This document shows positions 53,257 through 60,090 of a stretch of 64,000 nucleotides of DNA, one piece after another. The notes beneath the pieces were generated by a model. That model saw nothing but the letters and a program-made list of their open reading frames with translations. It made no database searches and had not been told where the DNA came from. Source of the stretch: Rhizobiales bacterium 62-17 (lineage in GTDB: Bacteria > Pseudomonadota > Alphaproteobacteria > Rhizobiales > Beijerinckiaceae); assembly GCA_001898965.1 (NCBI GenBank), contig MKVW01000009.1, forward strand, positions 186,001-250,000. Direction: 5' to 3'. Both the position numbers and the translations under genes were made by a program. Position 1 is the stretch's first letter. Every line of letters starts with the position of its first letter.

Positions 53257-54423
53257 ATGAAACGCTGGCTGATCCTGCCTCTGGCGTTGCTCGCCGCTGC
53301 CTGCGGCAGAACTTCGAGTGAGCAACGCTTCCTGTCGCGCGACGAAACCGCCGCCGCGACCACCATTCCCGTCACCGCCAATCCCACCGGCGATGCGAGC
53401 TTCCAGCAGGCGCTGATGCTGCTGCCGATCGAGGCCGGCGCGGTGACGCGCATCCGCGAACGCAACTATCCCAACGGCACGCGCCAGGACATCGTGATGG
53501 GCTTCGATGCCGGCACCAAGTCCGAGAACGTGCTGGAAGTCAGCATCGAGACCGAAGCCTCGCCCGGTGGCCCCAATATGCTGCAGATGGGCAAGCCGTC
53601 GGAACGCGGCATCCAATCGGAAATCCTGTCGCGCTTTCGCGGCATCCAGATGAACATCGTCACCAGGCCGATGCAGAACGCGCTGGGCCCGTTCGGCCTC
53701 GCCATCGGCAAACAGGGCAACGGCCATCGCTGCATCTTCGCCTGGCAATGGGTCGACAATATCCGCGACGCCGGACCGAACCGTTCGGGCATGGCCCGTT
53801 TCGGCGCGGTGCTGGCCGGCCGCGGCGCGCCCGCTTCCATCCGCATCCGCCTGTGCAGCGGCACCAAGGACCTCGATCAACTGGCGGGCTATGTGGAAGC
53901 CTTGCAGGTGGGCGAACCGGAAGCCGTCGTCCGCATCCTGACGATGGATCGCCGCAACATCGACCCCGGCGCTTTCGTCGACAACAATGGACGCGGCGGC
54001 CGCACGAGCGCGGTGACCGCGCCGGTGACCCGCGTCGGCAGCCTGGAAAGCGCCTTGAGTGGCGGCGGCCGCCCGGCAGCCGAAAGCCGGCAGCAGGTCG
54101 CCGCGCAGCCGCGTCCGGCCCGCCGTGTCGTCCGCCACAAGCCCAGGGAACAGCAGGACGAGCCGCGTGAAGTCGCCGCGCCCGCCCCGCAGGCGCCGCC
54201 GCCGGCCATGACCATCGTACCGCAGCAGCCGGCGCAGCCGACCGGACCGCGCTATCTGGCCCCGGTGCCGCAACAGGCTGGAACCCCGCCACCGGCACCG
54301 ACGGGCGGCTATGGCGCCTCCGCCGCCCCGGTGCCGCAGCGGCTCAACCCGAACCTGCCCGCCCAGGCCTATCGCGGCCCAACGTCGCAGGAGCCGTATC
54401 GGCCGCCAAATTTCCGTCAATAA
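53257..54423 (+). CDS. bcsN: Cellulose biosynthesis lipoprotein BcsN
   Basis: 388 aa. Lipobox LLAAACG near residue 17, so lipid-anchored in the periplasm. The N-terminal ~230 residues hold the BcsN region (LLPIEAGAVTRIRERNYPNGT, IVTRPMQNALGPFGLAIG, HRCIFAWQWVDNI), and the rest is a Pro/Gln/Ala-rich tail (PAPQAPPPAM, RYLAPVPQQAGTP) that resembles a cell-wall-spanning linker. BcsN occurs in Rhizobiales-type cellulose operons and its role is not defined. It starts 2 bp after the TPR gene stop, with AGGAGGG upstream inside that gene. Confidence 0.82.
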   Translation: MKRWLILPLALLAAACGRTSSEQRFLSRDETAAATTIPVTANPTGDASFQQALMLLPIEAGAVTRIRERNYPNGTRQDIVMGFDAGTKSENVLEVSIETEASPGGPNMLQMGKPSERGIQSEILSRFRGIQMNIVTRPMQNALGPFGLAIGKQGNGHRCIFAWQWVDNIRDAGPNRSGMARFGAVLAGRGAPASIRIRLCSGTKDLDQLAGYVEALQVGEPEAVVRILTMDRRNIDPGAFVDNNGRGGRTSAVTAPVTRVGSLESALSGGGRPAAESRQQVAAQPRPARRVVRHKPREQQDEPREVAAPAPQAPPPAMTIVPQQPAQPTGPRYLAPVPQQAGTPPPAPTGGYGASAAPVPQRLNPNLPAQAYRGPTSQEPYRPPNFRQ

Positions 54424-54568
54424 ACTGACAAAAAAGGGATTTTATCGCCGCTGCCCATCTTTGCGGCAAACTTGACCGAAACCAAACCGTCGGTCGAACG
54501 TCTTATAGCTGTTGCATTCGGCGGCGGAGAGCCTATTTGGCCCGGGTTCGTCGCGCCTGGGAGTACCC

Positions 54569-54838
54569 ATGTCGATACCTGAGTTCGAACAGATGTTGCA
54601 CGCGGTCCTGCCGAGTACGGGCAAGACGTCGCTGACATTGACGGAAGTGCCGCGTCACGAGGGCGAGCTGCTCGTCCTGCTGGAAAAGGCTGTTCTGTCC
54701 GGCGAGCGTGCCAACACGCCGCTGACGGAAATCCATCTGTCGAAGGAATTCTATCCCGACATGGACGGCGAATTCGGCGACATCCCGGTGGTCGATTCCG
54801 GCGACGCCGACATCATCCGCCTGTTCTTCGAACCGTAG
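54569..54838 (+). CDS. Small acidic hypothetical protein at end of bcs cluster
   Basis: 89 aa from the ATG at 54569 (MSIPEFEQMLHAVL) with CTGGGAG 5 bases upstream; codons further upstream are open but unlikely. The chain is acidic (RHEGELLVLLEKAVLSGERA, then EFYPDMDGEFGDIPVVDSGD) with no signal peptide, so cytoplasmic. Unknown family. It is 145 bp after bcsN and abuts the convergent amidohydrolase gene without a base between their stops. It may belong to the cellulose operon or be independent. Confidence 0.55.
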   Translation: MSIPEFEQMLHAVLPSTGKTSLTLTEVPRHEGELLVLLEKAVLSGERANTPLTEIHLSKEFYPDMDGEFGDIPVVDSGDADIIRLFFEP

Positions 54839-55849
54839 TCATCCCACCGTTTGCGCCTTGCGGACCCGCGCCAGGGCGCGGGCCGCCGTCGCATGCCGGA
54901 TAGCGTCCTTATCCGCGTCGGAAATCCTGGCCTCGGAAATCGCCTTGTTGGTCCATTCCATGCCGAAGCCCGTGCCGTCGGAACCATAGACGATCCGCTC
55001 CGGCCCATAGCATTCGACAGCCAGTTCGATCGAGCGCGCGCCGAGCGAATTGCAATCGACCAGCACCGAGGCGTCGCGGATCCGCTTCGACGGCAATTCG
55101 TCCTGCGGCCGGTCGAGCAGGCTGCGATGATCGAGCCGATCGACCTCGAAGGGAATATTGCCGCCGAGATTGTGCGACAGCACGGTGACGTTGGGAAACG
55201 CCTTGAGAAAATCGGTCATGCAGAAGGTGACCATGTTCGACGACAGGCGCGCCTGCATGTCGAGCGTGCCGACCCGCGAATGGCCATTGTCGGAGGCATC
55301 CACTTTCGGCGCCTCCGGATCGTCGGCAATCTTGGCGTAATGCACCAGGAAGATGGCGCCCAGCGCATCGGCGGCCTCGAACAGCGGCTGAAATTTTTCC
55401 GCCCGCTTGATCGACAGAAAGCCGTCGCCGGGCAGCAGCGCACCGACCATGCCGGGCATGGCCATGGCGCGACGGAATTCCGCCAAGGTCTCGTCCATAT
55501 CGGCCACCGGCAGGGCCGCCAAACCGTTGAAACGATCGGGATATTGCGCGCAGGCGGCCGCCACCGCGTCGTTGAACGCCTGGCAGAGTGGCACGGCCTC
55601 GGCGCTGGGCAGACGCTCGACGCCATAGACCGTGGTCAGCGAAAGAACGCCACGTTCGACACCGGCCTTGTCCATTTCGGCGATGCGCTGCGCGGCGCTC
55701 TCGCGCTGCGCCAACGGCGAGGAATTGAACGAGGATTCAAGATATTCGCGGCCATCCTCCTTGCGGCGGATGAAAGGCGGCGTGCTGCGTGCCCGCATGG
55801 CATCGCAAAATGCTTCCGGAACCCAATGCGCGTGCATGTCGATGGTCAT
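54839..55849 (-). CDS. Amidohydrolase-2 family, ACMSD-like decarboxylase
   Basis: 336 aa from the ATG at 55849, which follows GGGAG at 9 bases. Metal-site His6-x-His8 in MTIDMHAHW, barrel His in FLVHYAKI, later LSHNLGGNIPFEVDR and the Asp in VYGSDGTGF: the arrangement of 2-amino-3-carboxymuconate-6-semialdehyde decarboxylase and gamma-resorcylate/isoorotate-like decarboxylases. The preceding minus-strand genes (FAH hydrolase, extradiol dioxygenase) suggest it decarboxylates or opens a ring-cleavage product. It is 133 bp after the FAH gene with a terminator in between, so it may need its own promoter. Confidence 0.85.
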   Translation of the reverse strand: MTIDMHAHWVPEAFCDAMRARSTPPFIRRKEDGREYLESSFNSSPLAQRESAAQRIAEMDKAGVERGVLSLTTVYGVERLPSAEAVPLCQAFNDAVAAACAQYPDRFNGLAALPVADMDETLAEFRRAMAMPGMVGALLPGDGFLSIKRAEKFQPLFEAADALGAIFLVHYAKIADDPEAPKVDASDNGHSRVGTLDMQARLSSNMVTFCMTDFLKAFPNVTVLSHNLGGNIPFEVDRLDHRSLLDRPQDELPSKRIRDASVLVDCNSLGARSIELAVECYGPERIVYGSDGTGFGMEWTNKAISEARISDADKDAIRHATAARALARVRKAQTVG

Positions 55850-55943
55850 GGGCGTGCTCCCTGAACGTCCTGCCAAAATCGCGAACGCGATTTGGTCTGG
55901 GACGCCGTTCCCCTCTGTTTATCCGCTGGTTGATCCAGCTTGG

Positions 55944-55972
55944 AAAACCGTGCCCGCCGGAGCGGGCACGGT
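55944..55972 (-). terminator. Rho-independent terminator of FAH-family gene
   Basis: On the minus strand accgtgcccgc pairs with gcgggcacggt across a tccg loop, followed by three or four T. It lies 10 bp after the FAH stop and before the co-directional amidohydrolase gene. Confidence 0.83.
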
Positions 55973-55982
55973 CTCAGTCGTA

Positions 55983-56891
55983 TTAATCGACGATCTTGTT
56001 GCGCAGCACGCCGATGCCTTCGACTTCGGCTTCGACGATATCGCCGACCTGCAGGAATTCCGGCTTCGGCATGCCGGCGGCAACGCCCGACGGCGTACCG
56101 GTGGCAACGATGTCGCCCGGCTCGAGCGTCAGCGCGCCCGACAGGCTTTCGATGATGCGCGGCACGCCGAAATAGAGGTCGGACGTGGTCGAATCTTGAC
56201 GGATCTTGCCGTTGACCTTGAGGGTCAGACGATGGCCATCCGGCTTGCCGAATTCGTCGGCTGTGACGATGTACGGACCGATCGGGCAATGCGAGTCATA
56301 GCTCTTGCCCTTGAAAAACTGGCCGTGATTGCGCTGCGCATCGCGCGCGGTGACGTCGTTGACGACCGTGTAGCCCCACACGTGCTTGAGCGCATTGGCT
56401 TCGGAAATGTTGCGGCCCTTCTTGCCGATGACGAGGCCCAGTTCGACTTCGTAGTCGAGCTCGTCGGTATATTTGGCGTGACGCTCGACCTTGTCCTCGT
56501 GACCGACGATGGTGGTCGGCGGCTTGGAGAAGAATTCCGGCATTTTCGGATAGTTCACCGGACCGCCGCGCTTGGCGGCCATTTCTTCGATGTGCAGCTT
56601 GTAGTTACGGCCGACGCAGAACACGTTCTTCGTGGCGCCCGGCAGCGGCGTCGCGATCTTCACTTTCTTGAGCGGCGTGAACATGCCCTTGGGCTTCGCC
56701 TGCGCCGCCTTGAGGGCCTTCTTGGCCGTCGACAGAGCGCTCGGACCGGCGGCGATGATTTCGCGCAGCGTGTCCGGCAGTTCGGTCTTCAAAAGCTTCT
56801 TGGCCGCCAGCACGACGTCGAGCACACCATTCTCTTCGTCCAATACGCCGACCTTCAACTCTTTACCGGATTTGTAAGTCAGAAACTTCAC
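55983..56891 (-). CDS. Fumarylacetoacetate hydrolase-family protein
   Basis: 302 aa, GTG start (GTGAAGTTTCTG) with GAGG 9 bases upstream. The FAH C-terminal domain is seen in NVFCVGRNYKLHIEEM, KMPEFFSKPPTTIVGHEDKV, the metal-binding DYEVELGLVIGKKGRNI (Glu/Asp ligands), VNDVTARDAQRNHGQF, and GPYIVTADEFG, ending with the GDIVATGTPSGVAAGMPKPEFL motif. Such enzymes hydrate or hydrolyse oxo-acids produced by meta-cleavage (2-oxohept-3-ene-dioate hydratases, acylpyruvases) or maleylpyruvate type products. Stands 52 bp after the extradiol dioxygenase gene in the same direction, consistent with consecutive steps. Confidence 0.9.
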   Translation of the reverse strand: MKFLTYKSGKELKVGVLDEENGVLDVVLAAKKLLKTELPDTLREIIAAGPSALSTAKKALKAAQAKPKGMFTPLKKVKIATPLPGATKNVFCVGRNYKLHIEEMAAKRGGPVNYPKMPEFFSKPPTTIVGHEDKVERHAKYTDELDYEVELGLVIGKKGRNISEANALKHVWGYTVVNDVTARDAQRNHGQFFKGKSYDSHCPIGPYIVTADEFGKPDGHRLTLKVNGKIRQDSTTSDLYFGVPRIIESLSGALTLEPGDIVATGTPSGVAAGMPKPEFLQVGDIVEAEVEGIGVLRNKIVD

Positions 56892-56943
56892 GTTTTCGTC
56901 CTCATCATTGCGATCCGGTCACGATGACCGTCCCGAATTTCTT

Positions 56944-58173
56944 TCAGTTCCAAGGCCCGAGATAGACCTCGCCATTAAAGCTGTCGCTCTGCATCGGCAA
57001 TGTCTGCGGCCAGTTCGCATTATCGACCTTGCGACGCAAGTCTGCCGGCATCGGCCGGCCATCCCAGCCAATCTGCTCCATGTGGTGATAGAGCTGAATG
57101 GCATGGCCGTCAGGATCGATGGCGAAGGCGCTGAAATCGATACCGGGAAAAAGCTCCGGTGGCAGTTTGCGCACCGTGACGCCCTGCTCCTGCAAGAAGC
57201 CCACCGCGTCGCGCAGCTGCGTATAATCGCCGACCTGAAAGCCGCAGGAGAACAGCGACGTATGGGCGCTCAGCCCCAATTCCTGGCGCAGCGCGATTGG
57301 ATAGAGCGCCAGCGAATGATGCTCCGTATTGGCGCGCAGGAAGGTGCAGCGATGGCCGTTCCACGTCACCTCCTCGGTAAAGCGCAGGCCCATCGTGTCC
57401 CGGTAGAAGGCGGTGACGGCGGCCACGTCTTCGACGAAAAGCCGGATCGGCCCGATCTTGGTCACCTTGAACGGCCGCCCGAGCAGAATGCCGCCGACAT
57501 CGTATTTTTCGTCCAGCGGTTCCTTGAAGCGATAGCCGTCGGCGACGGCGATATTCGCCGCCAAGCCTTCCTCGACCTCGGCAAATTCGGAACGATGCGG
57601 CAGGGTCGGTGAATCGTGATAGTCGCGCCGGTGCATGCCCTTGGGCTTGCTCAGCCCGTCCCAGCCGATCTGCTCGATGCCATAGTAGATTTCATTGGTA
57701 TGGCCTTCCGGATCGACCGGATAGGCGTGCCAGTTGGAACCGGGATTGTCGCGGCCCGCCCGGGCGACGCGCACGCCGCCACCCTTCAGCCAGGTCGATC
57801 CCTCGACCACTTCGCGCAGGCTGCCGACCTGCCAGGTGATCTGATTGACGGTCATGTGCGGCGCCAGATGCTTCAACAGCACGCGGCGTACCCGGCGCGG
57901 AAACAGCACGAAGGAATGATGATCGGTGCCGTGGCGCATGAAATAGCCGATGCCCGAGCCATGCTTGCCCTGCTCTTCGGCCGGCATGCGGGCACCGAAA
58001 TCGATTGGATCGGCGATCTTCAATCCGAACATGCGCGTGTAAAACGCAATGCCGGCATCGACGTCATGAACGTCCAATCCGAAATGACCCAGGCGCCGGA
58101 TCTGGAACGGCCGGTCGAGCACCGTGCCACCGACGTTAAACTGCCGTTCTCCCACGCGAATATCTTCAGGCAT
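56944..58173 (-). CDS. VOC-superfamily (type I) extradiol dioxygenase
   Basis: 409 aa with two tandem vicinal-oxygen-chelate modules. Module one: LGHFGLDVHDVDAGIAFYTR, TDHHSFVLFP and DPEGHTNEIYYG; module two: GPIRLFVEDVAAVTAFYRD, TEHHSLALYP and DPDGHAIQLYHHME. His and Glu ligands for Fe(II) are apparent in module one, where type I catechol 2,3-dioxygenases have their HHE triad only once; module two keeps His but its Glu-equivalent is not obvious. Longer than standard catechol 2,3-dioxygenase (~300 aa). It cleaves a catechol-type ring, product presumably passed to the FAH hydrolase downstream. ATG at 58173 follows GAGGGAGGA. Confidence 0.86.
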   Translation of the reverse strand: MPEDIRVGERQFNVGGTVLDRPFQIRRLGHFGLDVHDVDAGIAFYTRMFGLKIADPIDFGARMPAEEQGKHGSGIGYFMRHGTDHHSFVLFPRRVRRVLLKHLAPHMTVNQITWQVGSLREVVEGSTWLKGGGVRVARAGRDNPGSNWHAYPVDPEGHTNEIYYGIEQIGWDGLSKPKGMHRRDYHDSPTLPHRSEFAEVEEGLAANIAVADGYRFKEPLDEKYDVGGILLGRPFKVTKIGPIRLFVEDVAAVTAFYRDTMGLRFTEEVTWNGHRCTFLRANTEHHSLALYPIALRQELGLSAHTSLFSCGFQVGDYTQLRDAVGFLQEQGVTVRKLPPELFPGIDFSAFAIDPDGHAIQLYHHMEQIGWDGRPMPADLRRKVDNANWPQTLPMQSDSFNGEVYLGPWN

Positions 58174-58465
58174 ATCGTCCTCCCTCGTCGCGCGCAGGAC
58201 CCTCGATTTTGGTTTCCAGAGGAGATCATTTCCGGTTCGAGTGGGTCATCCGCGCCGCGCGGCCTGCGATCCACTCGCATTGGCAGCGCGCGAACCTAGC
58301 GAGTCACACCCGGTCTTGTCCACAGCCAGAAGGCACAAAGCCCACTGCTGCCGACACTTTCGGCAGAGCGATGGCCGTTGGAATGCGATTTTGCTGCATC
58401 GACAAAGCCGCCGATATGGCGAAACTGGCGACAAGCTCGAACGGGAGCAAGGATTGGAGGACACC

Positions 58466-59242
58466 ATGGGTCGCCGCATTGTCGATATTTCCGTGCCATT
58501 GGAAGCCGGGATTGCCTCGGACCCGCCAGGTCTCGAACCGAAAATTCAATATATCGATCACAAGGAACAGGCACCCGCCGTCGCCCGTTATTTCCCGGGC
58601 CTGAAGCCCGAAGATCTACCTGATGGTGAAGGCTGGGCGATCGAGCACTGCCAGATCACCACCCACAACGGCACCCATCTCGACGCACCCTGGCACTATG
58701 CCTCGACCATGGATGGCGGCAAACGCGCCATCACCATCGACGAAGTGCCGCTCGACTGGTGCTTTCAGCCGGCAATCAAACTCGACTTCCGCCATTTCGC
58801 CGATGGCTATGTCGCCACCGCAGCCGATGTCGAGAAGGAACTGGCCCGCATCGGCCACACGCTGCGCCCGCTCGACATCGTTCTGGTCAATACGGCGGCG
58901 GGCACCCATTACGGCCAGCCCGATTATGTGCCGACCGGCTGCGGCATGGGCCGCGAGGCAACCCTGTATCTGACCTCGCGCGGCGTGCGCGTCACCGGCA
59001 CCGATGCCTGGTCATGGGACGCGCCTTTCGGCTTCACCGCCAAGCGCTATGCTGAGACCAAGGATGCCAGCATCATCTGGGAGGGCCACAAGGCCGGCCG
59101 CGAGATCGGCTACTGCCACATCGAGAAGCTGCACAATCTGGAAAGCCTGCCGGACAAGGGCTTCATGGTCGCCTGCTTCCCCGTCAAAGTGAAGGGCGGG
59201 TCCGCCGGATGGACCCGCGCCGTCGCCATTTTCGAGGACTAA
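58466..59242 (+). CDS. Cyclase-family (kynurenine formamidase-like) hydrolase
   Basis: 258 aa from the ATG at 58466 with GGAGG immediately before. The metal-binding motif TTHNGTHLDAPWHY is diagnostic of the cyclase/KynB superfamily; the RIVDISVPLEAGIASDPPG opening and the NTAAGTHYGQPDYVPTGCGMG block are also conserved. Members hydrolyse formyl-kynurenine, isatin or similar lactam/amide bonds using metal. Divergent from the extradiol dioxygenase across 292 bp with shared regulatory space, suggesting a joint pathway. It ends 9 bp before the convergent IalB gene, too close for a paired repeat. Confidence 0.88.
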   Translation: MGRRIVDISVPLEAGIASDPPGLEPKIQYIDHKEQAPAVARYFPGLKPEDLPDGEGWAIEHCQITTHNGTHLDAPWHYASTMDGGKRAITIDEVPLDWCFQPAIKLDFRHFADGYVATAADVEKELARIGHTLRPLDIVLVNTAAGTHYGQPDYVPTGCGMGREATLYLTSRGVRVTGTDAWSWDAPFGFTAKRYAETKDASIIWEGHKAGREIGYCHIEKLHNLESLPDKGFMVACFPVKVKGGSAGWTRAVAIFED

Positions 59243-59251
59243 GTCACTGGC

Positions 59252-59905
59252 TTATTTAGCCAGTTGCACGAGGCGATCGAGCGCCGGCGAAAAGCCCTTC
59301 ATGGAAATGCGGAACACCACCGGCTCGTTGTTGGACAGGTTGAGCGAGGCGATGCTGATGTTCTGCGCCTTGCGCAGGGTGTCCACAGAGGCGGCCGGCA
59401 CGGTCAGAGGCGCGATACAGCCCTGGGCGACGCAGGCCGAATAACGCAGGCCCTGGCCGAACGGCTTGTCGTCGAGCCGCACGATGGCGCCGGCATCGAG
59501 CTTGACGCCAAGCGGCATCAGCACGGTGCCGCTGAGATTGTTGTCGCGCGGCACGTCGAGATCGATGGCGAACACCGTCTGACGGGTCTGGCCGTTGCCT
59601 TGCGCCTGCGACAGGCGGCAAAGCTTGCGCTCGTTCGCCACCCGGCAATCGACGGTCCAGTCTTCATAGACTTCGTTGATCGCCGAGGCGCCATTGGCCA
59701 ATGTATTGCCCGTGGGCGCCAAAGTGCCGGCCGGAATGTTCTGCGCGGCGCGGCGCAGCCGCTCCATGGCAGCGGCCGTATCCTCGCTCGACGGCTCGGC
59801 CGCTGGCTGCTGTTGCTGCGCCAGCGCGACACTGCTTACCAACAGCGCTCCAGCAATGGCGGCGGCAGTCTTGCCGGCAGTTTTGAATGAGAAAAATGAA
59901 AGCAT
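59252..59905 (-). CDS. Invasion-associated locus B (IalB)-family protein
   Basis: 217 aa from the ATG at 59905; a longer frame to 60016 lacks start context. Signal peptide ends ALAQ. After a Gln/Pro/Ala-rich linker, the IalB-like domain is seen in EDWTVDCRVANERKLCRLSQAQ, VLMPLGVKLDAGAIVRLDDKPFGQGLRYSACVAQGCIAPLTV and FRISMKGFSPALDRL. Two cysteines in CRVANERKLC and two in CVAQGC probably form disulfides. The family is widespread in Rhizobiales and was named from Bartonella; most members have no virulence role and are likely periplasmic. The upstream region abuts the promoter of the hydroxylase operon. Confidence 0.87.
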   Translation of the reverse strand: MLSFFSFKTAGKTAAAIAGALLVSSVALAQQQQPAAEPSSEDTAAAMERLRRAAQNIPAGTLAPTGNTLANGASAINEVYEDWTVDCRVANERKLCRLSQAQGNGQTRQTVFAIDLDVPRDNNLSGTVLMPLGVKLDAGAIVRLDDKPFGQGLRYSACVAQGCIAPLTVPAASVDTLRKAQNISIASLNLSNNEPVVFRISMKGFSPALDRLVQLAK

Positions 59906-60025
59906 ATCAACGGTTCCCGCTACTTTTGTCCGCTGCGCGATAAGCCATATCGGCGGCGAATGCCAGTGCGTCATGCCGCGCATCCTCGACCCAAGCAAAT
60001 CCCTGCCAAACCCCAATCACGGCCC

Positions 60026-60053
60026 TTGACAATATTTTAAGCCTAGATATTTT
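60026..60053 (+). promoter_or_regulatory. Sigma70-type promoter of the hydroxylase operon
   Basis: TTGACA (60026-60031) and TATTTT (60048-60053) are separated by 16 bp, close to consensus and rarely so good in this GC-rich window. It lies about 38 bases before the ATG at 60091 and its -10 box coincides with the palindrome at 60048-60065. Confidence 0.7.
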
Positions 60054-60065
60054 AAGCTTGAAATA
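60032..60065. promoter_or_regulatory. Operator-like direct repeat and palindrome
   Basis: Atattttaagc occurs twice, at 60032-60042 and 60047-60057 (15 bp apart). The second copy belongs to an 18 bp near-perfect palindrome, tatttTAAGCTTgaaata (60048-60065), covering the -10 region. Dyads of this kind are typical of MarR-family binding sites, and a MarR gene is the fourth gene of this operon. Inference: operator for autoregulation and pathway control. Confidence 0.55.
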
Positions 60066-60090
60066 ATTCAGCAGCGCCCAGACTGGGGAG

